Notes: generated by a model not told the origin, from the sequence alone. A stretch of 64,000 nucleotides of DNA from an uncultured Litoreibacter sp. (GCF_947501785.1 NZ_CANMXB010000001.1:2732501-2796500), one strand, 5' to 3'; positions 1 through 10,287 are shown, counted from the stretch's first letter. A program made the numbers and translations.

Positions 1-211
1 CCAGACGGCGGGAAATTTCGGTTTTGCCGACGCCCGTGGGCCCGATCATCAGGATGTTCTTGGGGTAGACCTCATCGCGCAGGTCATCGCCCAGCTGTTT
101 GCGCCGCCACCGGTTGCGGAGCGCCACGGCAACGGCGCGTTTGGCGTCTTTCTGGCCGATGATGAAACGGTCCAATTCAGAGACGATTTCGCGCGGGGTC
201 AGGTCTGTCAC
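1..211 (-). CDS. hslU: HslU ATPase subunit of HslUV protease, N-terminal part
   Basis: Only the first 70 codons are in the window; the gene runs off the left edge. HslU is the AAA+ unfoldase that feeds substrates to the HslV peptidase in the cytoplasm. The fragment shows the family opening ([16 protein letters not shown]), then [14 protein letters not shown] and the Walker A motif GPTGVGKT at residues 57-64. I chose a GTG start at 211 because the next upstream in-frame codons lie before the conserved TDLTPREI opening; no strong ribosome binding site is visible. Unusually, it is about 1.6 kb from hslV, with two genes between. Identity is secure from the motif order. Confidence 0.93.
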   Translation of the reverse strand, partial: MTDLTPREIVSELDRFIIGQKDAKRAVAVALRNRWRRKQLGDDLRDEVYPKNILMIGPTGVGKTEISRRL

Positions 212-377
212 AGATCAGGTCTTTCGTTAACTCAAGTTGACCTAGACTTATGGGTTGGCGGGGGAAACACAAGCCTTGCGCTCACCGGCTATGACGTTTC
301 CGTGTAAGGGGCTATGCGGGGCGGTTGAAAATGCTCAATACTCCCCCCAATTGACGCGAGAGCTAAGGAGATTCCGC

Positions 378-755
378 ATGACCACCCGCCGCACCGTACT
401 TCAGGGCTTTGCAGCCCTTTCCGCATTGGCCGCTGCGCCAGCCGCTTTCGCCGGTGGCCATGGTCGCCTGGGCAAATTCAAAGGCGCAAGCAACCACATC
501 ACCACAGGCACGGCCGAGATTGCCGACGGCAAAGTGAACCTGCTGGGTGACTTTACCTTCGATGGCGCGCCTGATCCGAAGATTGCGCTGGGCAAGGACG
601 GGTATGATCCCAAGACGCTGATGGGCCTTTTGAAGTCCAACAAGGGTGCATCCAGCTACACCATTCCTGCCGGCGTCAACCCCGACGACTACAACGAGGT
701 TTGGGTCTGGTGCGAAAAGTTCAACGTGCCTTTGGGCGTCGCCAAACTGAACTAA
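378..755 (+). CDS. Tat-exported DM13-domain protein
   Basis: A 125-residue secreted protein. It opens with a twin-arginine signal (TTRRTVLQG, then an Ala-rich stretch ending near AAFA, residues 2-25). Residues about 31-124 match the DM13 fold, with the conserved end motif YNEVWVWCEKFNVPLG containing the single Cys112. DM13 domains are proposed to bind a redox cofactor or take part in electron transfer outside the cytoplasm; the real role in bacteria is not settled. The start at 378 follows AAGGAG at good spacing; a longer frame back to 255 lacks this. It points against hslV and hslU and sits between them. Confidence 0.8.
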   Translation: MTTRRTVLQGFAALSALAAAPAAFAGGHGRLGKFKGASNHITTGTAEIADGKVNLLGDFTFDGAPDPKIALGKDGYDPKTLMGLLKSNKGASSYTIPAGVNPDDYNEVWVWCEKFNVPLGVAKLN

Positions 756-756
756 G

Positions 757-1851
757 CTATTCGGAGACCGCCAGCCCCGCCGCGTAGGGTGGCAGGCGGT
801 CTTTGCCCGGAAAGTCAGGCAGCGCGCCCATAATCGCGGCGCGCGCCTGCGTCCAGAACGCGCCGAGCGCGGTGACAAACACCCCAAGAACCAAAGTTGT
901 TATGACAGGTGCCCAATCGGTGCCGGTGTCCCCGATGGCCTGCGCAATCAGGAGCCCCATGTAGATCAGCCCAGCGGTCAGGAAGCTGCGGCGGTCGATG
1001 ATGACGGCGAGTAGGGTGAAGAGGGTCAGAACGATGATTGCGATGACTGTGCCTATGCCGCCCATCGTATAGTTGGACATCACCAACGTATTGACGAGCG
1101 CTGGGGCGGCGAGGATGTGGAGCCAGAATGCGGTTGACGCGTAGCGGCTGACACGGTGCGGGTCCTTGGTATCGAAGTAGAGTGCGGCGATGAAGGCGAG
1201 CGTGCCGAAGATCAGCGTTCCGACAGCCATGAATGGGCTATTCTGCAGGTCAAAGTACCGCGTGATCCCAAGCCAATCGAGCAGCGTATTGGTTGACCTA
1301 TAGGTCACGGGCTGTGGGGGCTCAAAGATATTGACGACGCCCGTGATGGCCATCAGGCCGAAGACGCCAAAGACGAACATGGCGAATGGAAGCCGAAACA
1401 CCCGGTAGTAAAGGGCTATTGCAAACATCCCGGCCACCCCCATGTAGAGCGCACCGTTGTCGCTTTCGGGAATAACCACACCAACAAGGACCATGAGGCC
1501 CCGACCGAACGCGATGCAAAGCGCAATCGACGGAAGCGTCATGCGACGTTGCTTTGTGAAATACAGCGCAAGACCCACAGCAAGCGCCATCATCACCACA
1601 GGGAGCAACGCCACGTCGCCGAATAACGCGGTTAGCCCTACAAAGCCTGCCATGAGCAGAGCGAGGCCAACTGTGACGAAGATTTCCGCGAAGCCTTTGA
1701 ACAGCTCAAACGGCTCATCATCGCCAACCATGTTGGCGCGGTAGCCCATGCGTTGGTCGGACAGGGTTTGAAGCGATACCGCCTGCGCTTCGTCAATCAC
1801 GCCGGAGGCGACGGCCGCGCGCAGATCGTCGCGGGTGACACCTTCAGCCAT
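757..1851 (-). CDS. multi-pass membrane protein of unknown function
   Basis: 364 residues with roughly ten hydrophobic spans from about residue 55 to 345. A short soluble N-terminus ([23 protein letters not shown]) looks like the helical opening of DUF2157-type membrane proteins, but I cannot confirm the family. The start overlaps the last codons of hslV by 8 bases, so it is probably co-transcribed and translationally coupled with hslV. It converges on the DM13 gene with almost no gap. No catalytic motif is visible. Function is unknown; the link to HslV is only positional. Confidence 0.7.
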   Translation of the reverse strand: MAEGVTRDDLRAAVASGVIDEAQAVSLQTLSDQRMGYRANMVGDDEPFELFKGFAEIFVTVGLALLMAGFVGLTALFGDVALLPVVMMALAVGLALYFTKQRRMTLPSIALCIAFGRGLMVLVGVVIPESDNGALYMGVAGMFAIALYYRVFRLPFAMFVFGVFGLMAITGVVNIFEPPQPVTYRSTNTLLDWLGITRYFDLQNSPFMAVGTLIFGTLAFIAALYFDTKDPHRVSRYASTAFWLHILAAPALVNTLVMSNYTMGGIGTVIAIIVLTLFTLLAVIIDRRSFLTAGLIYMGLLIAQAIGDTGTDWAPVITTLVLGVFVTALGAFWTQARAAIMGALPDFPGKDRLPPYAAGLAVSE

Positions 1852-2401
1852 CGATGGTTTCCACCGTCAGGTTGCCGTTGGTGTAGACGCAAATATCGGC
1901 TGCAATGGCCATGGCGTCGCGGGCCACAGTTTCTGCGTCCTTGTCGGAAGACATGAGCGCACGCGCGGCGGCGAGGGCGAAATTCCCGCCAGAGCCGATG
2001 GCGGCGACGTCATGTTCAGGCTCCAGCACGTCGCCCGCGCCAGTGATCACGAACAGGTCCTTGCCGTCAGTGACGATGAGCATCGCCTCAAGGTTCTTGA
2101 GGTATTTGTCCATGCGCCAGTCTTTGGCAAGTTCGACCGCGGCGCGGGCCAGTTGGCCGGGTGTGGCCTCGAGCTTGGCCTCAAGCCGTTCGAGAAGGGT
2201 GAAAGCGTCCGCCGTGGATCCTGCAAAGCCCGCGACCACATCCATCCCTCCGGGTGACAGGCGGCGGACCTTCTTGGCGGTGCCTTTGATGACGGTTTGG
2301 CCGAGGCTGACCTGACCGTCGCCCGCAATAACCACTTTGCCGCCTTTGCGCACACCGATGATGGTGGTGCCGTGCCAGCCGGGGAATTCTTCTTTGGCCA
2401 T
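1844..2401 (-). CDS. hslV: HslV peptidase subunit of HslUV protease
   Basis: 185 residues, usual size for HslV. The N-terminus carries the propeptide FPGWHG followed by the catalytic TT at residues 12-13; in this family the propeptide is removed so that the first Thr becomes the nucleophile. The Ntn-hydrolase core follows ([14 protein letters not shown], then [17 protein letters not shown]), ending in [14 protein letters not shown]. It forms double hexamer rings that are activated by HslU. The gene starts with ATG at 2401 after GGAG-type bases. A membrane-protein gene overlaps its 3' end and hslU follows only after a further opposing gene. Confidence 0.96.
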   Translation of the reverse strand: MAKEEFPGWHGTTIIGVRKGGKVVIAGDGQVSLGQTVIKGTAKKVRRLSPGGMDVVAGFAGSTADAFTLLERLEAKLEATPGQLARAAVELAKDWRMDKYLKNLEAMLIVTDGKDLFVITGAGDVLEPEHDVAAIGSGGNFALAAARALMSSDKDAETVARDAMAIAADICVYTNGNLTVETIDG

Positions 2402-2511
2402 TACCGCTCTCCTTCTTGCCTTAGCGTTATATAGGCACGGTTTGGGGGAGGCGCAAAGTGATCTAAAGGAGCGGCTGCGCCGCGCATGATATTTTGCGCT
2501 GTCGCGCAGAC

Positions 2512-2558
2512 TTGGGGCTTTGCCCCAAACCCCAGCATATTTCTGCCAAGATGAAACG
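2512..2558 (-). repeat. intergenic repeat copy C (A-rich core plus GC-rich hairpin)
   Basis: Between hslV and the infB terminator. Read leftward, the core TTGGCAGAAATATGC (within 2535-2558) is followed by a 7-bp stem with a 3-base loop (TTGGGGC at 2512-2518, GCCCCAA at 2522-2528). It resembles copies near 41.4, 43.5 and 52.4 kb. Like the two best-matching copies, it lies 3' of a gene (infB) in sense orientation, here after the terminator. Confidence 0.5.
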
Positions 2559-2561
2559 AAA

Positions 2562-2590
2562 AAGCCCCGCCGGTTTGAAGGGCGGGGCTT
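2562..2590 (-). terminator. rho-independent terminator of the infB operon
   Basis: A perfect 10-bp stem (AAGCCCCGCC with GGCGGGGCTT, loop 9 bases) lies 4 bases past the infB stop codon. On the minus strand it is followed by a T-rich run (TTTTTCGTTT), the classic layout of an intrinsic terminator. Confidence 0.85.
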
Positions 2591-2594
2591 TGTT

Positions 2595-5084
2595 TTAGGT
2601 GAGGTTCCGTTCGACTTCTTCGCGGGTGAAGATTTCGATCACATCGTCGGGGCGGATGTCCTCGTAGTTTTCGAACGCCATGCCGCATTCCTGACCGGAG
2701 ATGACCTCGGGCACTTCGTCTTTGAAGCGTTTCAGGGTTTTCAAGGTGCCTTCGTGGATCACCACATTGTCGCGCAGTAGGCGGACGCCCGCGGAACGAC
2801 GCGCGACGCCTTCGGTGACAAGGCAACCAGCAACACGACCGACGCCGGTGACTTTGAAGACCTCCTTGATCGCGGCGTAGCCGATGAAGGTTTCCTTGAT
2901 CTCGGCGCTGAGCAGGCCGGACGCGGCCTGTTTCACATCGTCAACCAGATCGTAGATGACCGAGTAGTAGCGAATCTCGATACCCTTCTGGTTGGCGGAG
3001 TTACGTGCAGGCGCATTGGCCCGAACGTTGAAGCCGAAGACCGGCGCGCCGGAGGCCTCAGCCAGGCCGATATCGCTTTCCGTGATCGCGCCAACACCGG
3101 AGTGCAGGACACGGACGCGGACTTCATCATTGCCGATTTTTTCCATGGCTTGCACGATCGCCTCGGCAGAGCCTTGTACGTCGGCTTTGACCACGATGGG
3201 CATTTCCGAAACATTTTCGTCGGCCTTGGCGGTGGCCATCAGCTGTTCCAGCGTGGTGGCAGCACCGGCGGCGGCGCGTTTGTCCTTGGCGGCTTTTTCG
3301 CGGTATTCGGCGATTTCGCGCGCCTGCGCTTCAGTGTCGACCACGTTCAGCACGTCGCCTGCTTCGGGTGTGCCGTTGAGGCCCAAGACCTCGACAGGGA
3401 CCGAAGGACCAGCTTCTTTGACGCGCTTGCCCTGGTCGTTTTCCATGGCGCGCACACGGCCCCATTGTTCGCCGACAACGAAGATGTCGCCTTGCTTCAG
3501 CGTACCGGTTTGCACCAGCACTGTTGCGACAGGACCGCGGCCCACATCAAGCTGTGCCTCGATCACGGCGCCGGTGGCGGCGCGGTCGGGGTTGGCTTTG
3601 AGTTCCAGGATCTCCGATTGCAGCGCGATCGCTTCCAACAGCTCGTCCAAGCCCTGGCCGGAAATGGCGGACACCTCGACGTCCTGAACCTCACCAGACA
3701 TCTTCTCGACGATGACTTCGTGCTGCAGCAGGTCGGTGCGGACTTTGTCCGGGTTTGCGGCAGGCAGGTCGATCTTGTTGATTGCGACGATCATCGGCAC
3801 TTCGGCCGCTTTCGCGTGGGCAATCGCCTCGATCGTTTGCGGCATGACGGCATCGTCGGCGGCAACCACCAAAACAACGATGTCGGTCACTTGCGCGCCA
3901 CGGGCCCGCATAGAGGTGAATGCGGCGTGGCCGGGTGTGTCGAGGAAGGTCAGCGTCTGACCGTTTTGTTCGACCTGATACGCGCCGATATGCTGCGTGA
4001 TGCCGCCGGCTTCGCCAGCCACAACACGCGCATTGCGGATCGCGTCAAGCACGGAGGTTTTGCCGTGGTCCACGTGGCCCATCACGGTGATGACAGGCGG
4101 GCGACCTTGCAGGTCTTTGTCGTCGTCTTCGACCTGGGCGATCACGTCTTCGACGTCAGAGTCAGAGACACGGACCACCTTGTGGCCAAATTCTTCGATG
4201 ATCAGCTCGGCGGTGTCGGCGTCGATGGTCTGCGTTTGGGTCACCATCATGCCGTTGGTCATCAGTGCTTTGACAACGTCGGCGACGCGTTCGGACATAC
4301 GGTTTGCCAGCTCGGACACCACAATGGCTTCGGGCAGTTGCACGTCGCGGATCACCTTTTCACGCTCGACCGAGCCACCCATGGCTTTTTGACGCGCACG
4401 TTCTTGCTTGCGCTTCATTGCGGCCATGGATTTCTGACGCCCGCCTTCGCCGCCACGCAGCGCCTGGTTCAGGGTCAGTTTGCCCGACCGGCGGCCATCA
4501 TCAGCGCGGCCTTTGCCGCCCTTGTTGTCGCGGTCACGGTCACGGCGTTCCGGTGTTGGCGCAGCTTTGCCGCCGCCGCGTGGGCCGGATGGGGCCACAG
4601 CGGGTTCACCCGGTGCTGCGACCGCCGCAGCGGCGGGCTTCGGTGCTTTGGCTTCTTCGGCTTCACGCAGTTTGCGGGCGTCTTCTTCGGCTTTTGCCTT
4701 AAGCGCGTCTTCGCGCTCTTTCTCTTCGCGTTCCTTGGCCTCAGCCTCGGCGCGGCGGCGTTCGCGGCGTTCGGCCTGTTCTTTTTCCTCGGCGGCGCGG
4801 CGTTCCGCGTCTGCGGCTTCCTGTTCCTTGGCGGCCTGCAGCGCCTTCATCCGGCGATCCATTTCCGCATCGGAAATGCCTGCAGGGCGCTTAGACGGAT
4901 CGCCCGCGCGCGGAGATGCGTTTGGCGCAGGCGCGTTTGCGGCACCGGGCTTGGGCACCACAACGCGTTTGCGTTTGGTTTCCACGACCACGTTCTTGGT
5001 GCGCCCGTGGCTGAAGCTTTGCTTCACCTGACCGGGACGTGCGCCTTTCAGGCCGAGAGGTTTTTTACCGTCTGTATCGCTCAT
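2595..5084 (-). CDS. infB: translation initiation factor IF-2
   Basis: 829 residues. IF-2 is the GTPase that places initiator tRNA on the 30S subunit and promotes subunit joining. Residues 1-245 are a long charged, Ala/Glu/Arg-rich linker typical of alphaproteobacteria; an IF2-N domain follows at about 248-310. The GTPase motifs are clear: G1 GHVDHGKT at 336-343, G3 DTPGH at 382-386, G4 NKID at 436-439. The C-terminus ends with the domain carrying [10 protein letters not shown] and [13 protein letters not shown]. Its ATG overlaps the stop of the ylxR/L7Ae gene (ATGA), so it is translated from the rimP-nusA-ylxR-infB message. Confidence 0.98.
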   Translation of the reverse strand: MSDTDGKKPLGLKGARPGQVKQSFSHGRTKNVVVETKRKRVVVPKPGAANAPAPNASPRAGDPSKRPAGISDAEMDRRMKALQAAKEQEAADAERRAAEEKEQAERRERRRAEAEAKEREEKEREDALKAKAEEDARKLREAEEAKAPKPAAAAVAAPGEPAVAPSGPRGGGKAAPTPERRDRDRDNKGGKGRADDGRRSGKLTLNQALRGGEGGRQKSMAAMKRKQERARQKAMGGSVEREKVIRDVQLPEAIVVSELANRMSERVADVVKALMTNGMMVTQTQTIDADTAELIIEEFGHKVVRVSDSDVEDVIAQVEDDDKDLQGRPPVITVMGHVDHGKTSVLDAIRNARVVAGEAGGITQHIGAYQVEQNGQTLTFLDTPGHAAFTSMRARGAQVTDIVVLVVAADDAVMPQTIEAIAHAKAAEVPMIVAINKIDLPAANPDKVRTDLLQHEVIVEKMSGEVQDVEVSAISGQGLDELLEAIALQSEILELKANPDRAATGAVIEAQLDVGRGPVATVLVQTGTLKQGDIFVVGEQWGRVRAMENDQGKRVKEAGPSVPVEVLGLNGTPEAGDVLNVVDTEAQAREIAEYREKAAKDKRAAAGAATTLEQLMATAKADENVSEMPIVVKADVQGSAEAIVQAMEKIGNDEVRVRVLHSGVGAITESDIGLAEASGAPVFGFNVRANAPARNSANQKGIEIRYYSVIYDLVDDVKQAASGLLSAEIKETFIGYAAIKEVFKVTGVGRVAGCLVTEGVARRSAGVRLLRDNVVIHEGTLKTLKRFKDEVPEVISGQECGMAFENYEDIRPDDVIEIFTREEVERNLT

Positions 5085-5716
5085 GCGTCGTCTTTTCCTT
5101 TCGGGCGGGAGTTCTTTCCGCCGACATTGTCGCGGACGCCCTTTAACCGGATGCCCTCAGCTTTGACTTGTTTGCTGAGTCCACCTGCTGTTAAGGCGCC
5201 ATGTATCACACTTTCGCGGCCGAATGCCAAACCCAATTCCTGAGCGGTCAAACAGCCGATAAATACGTCTTTTCCTTCCGGCGAGCGCAGGCGCGATTTG
5301 CCCCGCTCCGACCCGTCGGAGGCCTGTATCAGCAGACGGGCGCGTTCCGTCTCTAGCAGGCCTTTTACCTTTTCGTAGCCGGTTACGGCCTGACCCGCTT
5401 TGCGGGCCATCGAGATCAGATCGACCAACCGGCGTGCGAGCATCTTGTCGACCTGCGCAAACAGATCGTCGGGGATGCTCACCTGCTCCTTGGCGGAGCG
5501 GGAGAACGCCTTCTTCTTGATCGCGGTTTCCAGCGCGTCTTTGGTCGCTGAAACCCACATACCCCGGCCAGGTAACTTATTCCTGACATCGGGCACCGCC
5601 TGGCCCTCGGGGCCAACCACGAAACGGATCATGCGGGCGGGGTCGCCCACCTCTCCCGTAGCGATGCAGCGCCGCTCCGGTCCGTCCTGATCTTTTTCCC
5701 GTCCGCCGCGGCTCAT
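5081..5716 (-). CDS. YlxR-L7Ae fusion RNA-binding protein
   Basis: About 211 residues joining two domains. The N-terminal part has the YlxR/DUF448 signature ([21 protein letters not shown], then [15 protein letters not shown]). The C-terminal half looks like a ribosomal L7Ae-type domain ([21 protein letters not shown]). Both are RNA-binding folds; YlxR is implicated in RNase P or nucleoid-linked functions in other bacteria, but the role of this fused form is unknown. An open frame extends upstream to 5821, but that would overlap nusA by 80 bases, so I prefer the ATG at 5716 (MSRGGREKD). The stop overlaps infB by 4 bases. Confidence 0.88.
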   Translation of the reverse strand: MSRGGREKDQDGPERRCIATGEVGDPARMIRFVVGPEGQAVPDVRNKLPGRGMWVSATKDALETAIKKKAFSRSAKEQVSIPDDLFAQVDKMLARRLVDLISMARKAGQAVTGYEKVKGLLETERARLLIQASDGSERGKSRLRSPEGKDVFIGCLTAQELGLAFGRESVIHGALTAGGLSKQVKAEGIRLKGVRDNVGGKNSRPKGKDDA

Positions 5717-5738
5717 GCCGGAACTCTGAGACCTGAAA

Positions 5739-7358
5739 TCAGGCCTCAGCCCCTTCTTCAGCGGTTTCGCCTTCGGCTTCTTCTTCCTCGGATACGAGGT
5801 CAGCCGGGTCGACCCAGCCAAGCTGGATACGGGCGGTCATGATCAGCGTTTGCGCTTCCTCAAGCGACATGTCGAATTTCTCCAGAACGCCATCGTCTTT
5901 GACGCGCTCCTCGCCGACGGTTGTCCAGCCACCGGCCAGTTCCCAGTCCGCGCAGGTTGCAAAGTCTTCCAACGTTTTCACGTCGTCTTCTGCCAATGCT
6001 TCTACCATTTGGGGTGTCAGGCCGTCGAATCCAATAAGGCTGTCTTCGGCACCCAGTTCGCGGGCGTGATCGAGGGCCTTCTTGTTTTGCGCTTCCAGAT
6101 AGTCGCGGGCACGGGCCTGCAGTTCCGACGCGGTGTCTTCGTCGACGCCGTCAATGACTAGCAGTTCTTCGACTTCCACATAAGCCACTTCCTCAAGGGA
6201 GGTGAAGCCTTCGGAGACCAGAAGCTGGGCGAAGAATTCGTCCAGATCGAGCGTCGCCATGAACAGCTTGGTGCGTTCTTCGAACTCGGCCTGACGACGC
6301 GCGGATTCTTCTTCCTCGGTCATGATGTCGATGTCGAGGCCGGTCAGTTGCGACGCAAGGCGCACGTTTTGGCCACGACGACCAATGGCCAGCGACAGCT
6401 GCTCTTCGGGGACGACGACTTCGATGCGCTCGGCTTCTTCGTCGAGAACAACTTTGCTAACCTCAGCGGGCTGAAGCGCGTTCACCAGGAAGGTCGGCGT
6501 GTCTTCGTTCCACGGGATGATGTCGATCTTCTCGCCTTGCAGCTCGTTCACAACCGCCTGCACGCGGGAGCCGCGCATACCGACGCAGGCACCGACGGGG
6601 TCGATGGAATTGTCGTAGCTGATGACAGCGATTTTAGCGCGCGAACCCGGGTCACGGGCCACGGCCTTGATATCGATGATGCCGTCATAGATTTCCGGCA
6701 CTTCCATCTTGAACAGCTCCGCCATGAATTGCGGGTCGGTGCGGGATAGGAAGATTTGCGGGCCACGAACCTCGCGGCGCACGTCTTTGATGTAGACGCG
6801 GATGCGGTCGTTGGGGCGGTACGCCTCGCGGCCGATCTTTTCGTTGCGGCGCAGGATCGCTTCGCCACGGCCAATGTCGACGATGACGTTGCCGTATTCC
6901 TCGCGCTTGACCAGGCCGTTGATGATGGTGCCGGCCTTGTCTTTGAATTCTTCGTACTGGCGGTCACGCTCGGCTTCGCGGACCTTTTGCAGGATAACCT
7001 GCTTGGCCGATTGCGCGGCGATGCGGCCCATTTCAACGGGTGGAACCTCGTCAACGATGGTGTCGCCAATCTCTGGCGCGTCGAGGAATTCCTTGGCGTC
7101 TTCGACGTTCAGCTCGGCGCGGTCGTTTTCGATCTCGTCATCTGCAACCACGGTGCGGACGCGGGTGAAGGTGGCTTTGCCGGTCTTGCGGTCGATGGAA
7201 ACGCGGATGTCCAGCTCGGCGCCGTAGCGGGACTTGGCGGCGCGGGCGAGGGATTCTTCCATCGCTTCAACGACCAGCTCCGGGTCGATCATTTTCTCGC
7301 GGGCCACGGCCTCTGCAGTTTGCAGCAGCTCAAGCTGGTTTGCGGATGTGATTGCCAT
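5739..7358 (-). CDS. nusA: transcription termination/antitermination factor NusA
   Basis: 539 residues from [13 protein letters not shown]. NusA binds RNA polymerase and nascent RNA and controls pausing, termination and antitermination. Visible parts in order: N-terminal RNAP-binding domain ([21 protein letters not shown]-type opening), S1 domain near residue 130-200 ([20 protein letters not shown]), KH domains ([18 protein letters not shown] and [15 protein letters not shown]), and acidic C-terminal repeats that end with a Glu-rich tail. The frame extends 60 bases further upstream but the family start is MAITSANQ at 7358, just 2 bases from the rimP stop. It is often autoregulated through its own operon leader. 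Confidence 0.97.
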   Translation of the reverse strand: MAITSANQLELLQTAEAVAREKMIDPELVVEAMEESLARAAKSRYGAELDIRVSIDRKTGKATFTRVRTVVADDEIENDRAELNVEDAKEFLDAPEIGDTIVDEVPPVEMGRIAAQSAKQVILQKVREAERDRQYEEFKDKAGTIINGLVKREEYGNVIVDIGRGEAILRRNEKIGREAYRPNDRIRVYIKDVRREVRGPQIFLSRTDPQFMAELFKMEVPEIYDGIIDIKAVARDPGSRAKIAVISYDNSIDPVGACVGMRGSRVQAVVNELQGEKIDIIPWNEDTPTFLVNALQPAEVSKVVLDEEAERIEVVVPEEQLSLAIGRRGQNVRLASQLTGLDIDIMTEEEESARRQAEFEERTKLFMATLDLDEFFAQLLVSEGFTSLEEVAYVEVEELLVIDGVDEDTASELQARARDYLEAQNKKALDHARELGAEDSLIGFDGLTPQMVEALAEDDVKTLEDFATCADWELAGGWTTVGEERVKDDGVLEKFDMSLEEAQTLIMTARIQLGWVDPADLVSEEEEAEGETAEEGAEA

Positions 7359-7359
7359 C

Positions 7360-7935
7360 TTAAGAGTTCTCCTCGCCTTCAACGATCTGTTGCACTTCGT
7401 CGAATTGGGTTTCGTCAATTTCGCCCGCGTCTTTGCGGGATTTCAGCACGTCGCGGATCAGCTCATCCGTCAGCACCAGTTTCGCATCGGTCAGCCAGTC
7501 AAATTTGAGACCAACTGTACCTTCTTCAATATTAATAAGAACTTCATCCCCATCGGTGCCGGCCAATTCGCCCTTGAATCGGCGGCGTCCGTCGATGAGT
7601 TCATCCGTTTCCAGCTTCGCCTCGTAGCCCTGCCACATGTCGAAATCCTTGAGCCTTGTCAAAGGCCTGTCAATTCCGGGGCTGGACACTTCGAGGTTGT
7701 ATTCACCGGCAATCGGATCCTCGACATCCATCACTGCCGACAGCGCGGTGGAGATTTCACCAAGGTCATCCACCTCGATGCCGCCTTCGGGTTTTTCGGC
7801 CATGACCTGCAGGATATCTTGCTTGCCGGTCAGCAACCGCACGCGCACCAATTCAAAGCCCATGCCTTCAATGACAGGCTGGGCGATCTCGGCCAGACGG
7901 CGGTCGATGGCGGCTTTGGCGATCAGGTCGGACAT
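7360..7935 (-). CDS. rimP: ribosome maturation factor RimP
   Basis: 191 residues from [17 protein letters not shown]. RimP helps 30S subunit maturation. The N-terminal domain has the family pattern [15 protein letters not shown] and the [20 protein letters not shown] box near residues 90-110 that is diagnostic. The C-terminal SH3-like domain is followed by an acidic tail. The start follows AAGGA at correct spacing; the open frame upstream reads through the leader hairpin and is not a credible start. First gene of the rimP-nusA-ylxR-infB operon. Confidence 0.95.
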   Translation of the reverse strand: MSDLIAKAAIDRRLAEIAQPVIEGMGFELVRVRLLTGKQDILQVMAEKPEGGIEVDDLGEISTALSAVMDVEDPIAGEYNLEVSSPGIDRPLTRLKDFDMWQGYEAKLETDELIDGRRRFKGELAGTDGDEVLINIEEGTVGLKFDWLTDAKLVLTDELIRDVLKSRKDAGEIDETQFDEVQQIVEGEENS

Positions 7936-7951
7936 GGGTTCCTTACGGTAC

Positions 7952-7974
7952 AAAAAAACGGGCGCGCGGCCCGT
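7952..7974 (-). terminator. terminator-like hairpin in the rimP leader
   Basis: A 6-bp stem (ACGGGC / GCCCGT, loop 5) is followed on the minus strand by seven T residues, ending only 16 bases before the rimP ATG. It can be the end of the upstream helicase transcript, or an attenuator inside the rimP leader, because the best promoter for rimP (8029-8057) lies upstream of it. Confidence 0.7.
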
Positions 7975-8028
7975 TGATGTTTCCCGGTGGGCGCTGGGGG
8001 TGGAGACCAGCGCGCCGCTGTTGAGAGG

Positions 8029-8057
8029 GATATACGCCCCCTTGGCCGAGTCTGCAA
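8029..8057 (-). promoter_or_regulatory. predicted promoter of the rimP-nusA-infB operon
   Basis: On the minus strand a -35-like TTGCAG (8057-8052) and -10-like TATATC (8034-8029) are separated by 17 bases. This would start RNA about 85 bases before rimP, placing the terminator-like hairpin inside the leader. Box matches are moderate (3/6 and 4/6). Confidence 0.45.
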
Positions 8058-8063
8058 GGGGGC
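8036..8063. repeat. perfect 9-bp inverted repeat over the rimP promoter
   Basis: GCCCCCTTG at 8036-8044 and CAAGGGGGC at 8055-8063 with a 10-base spacer. It covers the -35 box and most of the promoter spacer. No T run follows on either strand, so it is not a classic terminator; it may be an operator or a hairpin at the end of the helicase message. Confidence 0.5.
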
Positions 8064-8127
8064 GATTTCGGATGTCTGGAAAGCGCATAGATCGCGTATA
8101 GACAACGTGTAGACGTTTCGCGCTGCG

Positions 8128-10224
8128 CTACTTCTTAGGCCCGCCGCGCTTTGGGCGGGCGTCGCCACCTTTGCCTTTGAACGGTTTGCCCTTGCCGCGT
8201 GGGCGCAGGGATTGGGAGGGGTCAGACATATTCGCCGGACGGCCCTTTGGCTTGCCGCTTTTCGGTTTGTCGGATTTGTAGTCGGGTTTGCCCGCTGGCT
8301 TGCCCTTGGGTTTACCGCCCGGTTTGCTGTCGTATTTCGGCTTGTCGCCGTATTTGGGCTTCGGCTTGCCGGACGGTTTACCGGAAGGCTTGTCGTCGTA
8401 GCGCGGATTGTCGGCGGGTTTGGCCTTGGGTTTGAAATCCGCCACGACCTCAGGGTCGTGTTTGGGCTTCTTGTCCTTCCACTCTTTCTTCGGCTTCGGC
8501 GCTTTGCGTGGGTCGTCGTCGAACTTGTCCAGCGGTTTGCGGCGGTTTGAGGCCATGCCGCCCTTTGGTCCGCCTTTGCCGCCTTTGTCGAAACGCGGTT
8601 TTCCACCCGGCTTGCCGCCCTTGTCGAAGCGTGGCGGGCGGGACATTTCGGGGACCTTGTCGAGTTTGGTCAGCTTTGCGCCTTCCTCTAACGCCATGTC
8701 GGGGCCAAGCGCTTTCACAAAGCCGTCGACGGAGGATTGTTTGATCTCCACGAAGGTCTCGGTTTCCTGCACGCGGATCGCACCGATGTCGTCTTTGGAG
8801 ATGTCGCCCATCCGGCAGAGCATCGGCAGCAGCCAGCGGGGCTCCGCCCGGTCATTGCGTCCGACGGAGATGGAGTACCATTGCGAGGGGCCGAATTCCT
8901 GACGCGGCTTGCGGTCCTCGCGTTTGCCCGGCGCGGCCAGTTCTTCGGGCGCTGTTTGGCGGGACCGGTAGAGGCGCAGGTAGGCGGCTGAGATTTGTTC
9001 CGGCGTGAAGGTCGCAGCCAGCTTGGTGACGAAGTCGGTTTCGTCTCCGGCGATCTCTTGCGTGAAGACGGGGTCGGAGAACATGCGTTCTTCGTCCTTG
9101 GCCAGCACCTCGTCCGCCGTGGGTGCGCCGCCCCATTCGGCTTGGACCTTGGCAAACTGCAAAAGGCGTTCGGCCTTCTTCGAAAACCGCTGTGGCACGA
9201 TCAAGGCCGAGGTGCCCTTTCGCCCGGCGCGCCCTGTGCGCCCAGAGCGGTGAAGCAGCGTCTCGCCGTTGTTGGGCAGCTCGGCGTGGATCACCAATTC
9301 CAAGTTTGGCAGGTCGATGCCGCGCGCGGCCACATCTGTGGCTACGCAAACCCGCGCCCGACCATCGCGCATGGCCTGCAAAGCGTGGGTGCGTTCGTTT
9401 TGGGACAGCTCGCCGGACAGCGCCACAACCTGGAACCCCCGGTTCGAAAAACGGGCGGTCAGGCGGTTCACAGTCGCACGGGTGTTGCAGAAGACGATGG
9501 CGTTTTGCGCCTCGTAATACCGCAGCACGTTGATGATAGCGTTTTCGGGATCGTTGCCCGCGACCAGCATGGCGCGGTAATCGATGTCGGAATGCTGCGC
9601 CTTTTCAGCCGCCGTTTGCAGGCGCACCGCGTCGGGTTTTTGGTAGCTTTCGGCCAGCTTGGCGATCATCTTCGGCACGGTGGCGGAGAACATGAGCGTG
9701 CGGCGATCTTCGGGGGCCTCGCCCAGGATGAATTCGAGGTCCTCGCGGAAGCCAAGGTCGAGCATCTCGTCGGCCTCGTCCAGCACCACGGCGCGGATAT
9801 CGGACATATCGAGCGAGCCGCGTTTGATGTGGTCGACCAAACGACCAGGCGTTGCGACAACGACATGCGCGCCACGTTCAAGTGCGCGTTTCTCGGTGCG
9901 CATGTCCATACCGCCGACGGTGGATACCACGGTGGCGCCAGCGAAAGCGTAGAGCCAGTCGAGTTCGCGCTTCACTTGCAACGCCAGTTCGCGGGTGGGG
10001 GCCACGACCAAGGCCAACGGCGACGCGGCGCGGCCGAATTTTTCGTCCTCGCCCAGAAGCGTCGGTGCGATGGCCAGCCCGAAGCCCACGGTTTTACCAG
10101 ACCCGGTTTGGGCCGAGACCAGCAGGTCCTTATCCTCAAGCGCGGCGTCGGTAACGGCGACCTGCACTTGGGTCAGGGTCGTGTATTCGCGCTTTTCAAG
10201 CGCGCGGGCGATGGTCTCGATCAT
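8128..10224 (-). CDS. DEAD-box ATP-dependent RNA helicase (DeaD/CsdA-like)
   Basis: 698 residues. The helicase core shows Q-motif region, Walker A AQTGSGKT at 38-45, PTREL near 76-80, DEAD at 149-152, SAT at 180-182 and the late HRSGRTGRAG motif. A DbpA-like RNA-binding domain follows at roughly 460-535 (WYSISVGRNDRAEPRWLLPML, then DIGAIRV). The last 150 residues are a basic low-complexity tail rich in GKP and KPK repeats, probably RNA-binding and disordered. DeaD-type helicases remodel structured RNA, often in ribosome assembly and cold adaptation. It lies upstream of, and in the same direction as, the rimP operon. Confidence 0.93.
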   Translation of the reverse strand: MIETIARALEKREYTTLTQVQVAVTDAALEDKDLLVSAQTGSGKTVGFGLAIAPTLLGEDEKFGRAASPLALVVAPTRELALQVKRELDWLYAFAGATVVSTVGGMDMRTEKRALERGAHVVVATPGRLVDHIKRGSLDMSDIRAVVLDEADEMLDLGFREDLEFILGEAPEDRRTLMFSATVPKMIAKLAESYQKPDAVRLQTAAEKAQHSDIDYRAMLVAGNDPENAIINVLRYYEAQNAIVFCNTRATVNRLTARFSNRGFQVVALSGELSQNERTHALQAMRDGRARVCVATDVAARGIDLPNLELVIHAELPNNGETLLHRSGRTGRAGRKGTSALIVPQRFSKKAERLLQFAKVQAEWGGAPTADEVLAKDEERMFSDPVFTQEIAGDETDFVTKLAATFTPEQISAAYLRLYRSRQTAPEELAAPGKREDRKPRQEFGPSQWYSISVGRNDRAEPRWLLPMLCRMGDISKDDIGAIRVQETETFVEIKQSSVDGFVKALGPDMALEEGAKLTKLDKVPEMSRPPRFDKGGKPGGKPRFDKGGKGGPKGGMASNRRKPLDKFDDDPRKAPKPKKEWKDKKPKHDPEVVADFKPKAKPADNPRYDDKPSGKPSGKPKPKYGDKPKYDSKPGGKPKGKPAGKPDYKSDKPKSGKPKGRPANMSDPSQSLRPRGKGKPFKGKGGDARPKRGGPKK

Positions 10225-10287
10225 TTTGGGTGCGTCCTGAGCATGGCAAGCGGCCCACTTAGGCCCATTGGGGCGGCTTGTATAGGG

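Noticed and set aside
3102-5243. A 713-codon open frame on the plus strand opposite infB
   Set aside because: High GC makes long antisense frames common; it is low in normal residue pattern, has no ribosome binding site and overlaps a secure gene.
7936-8088. Longer rimP frame starting at 8088
   Set aside because: It would translate the leader hairpin and promoter, and lacks homology to the RimP start; AAGGA before 7935 fits better.
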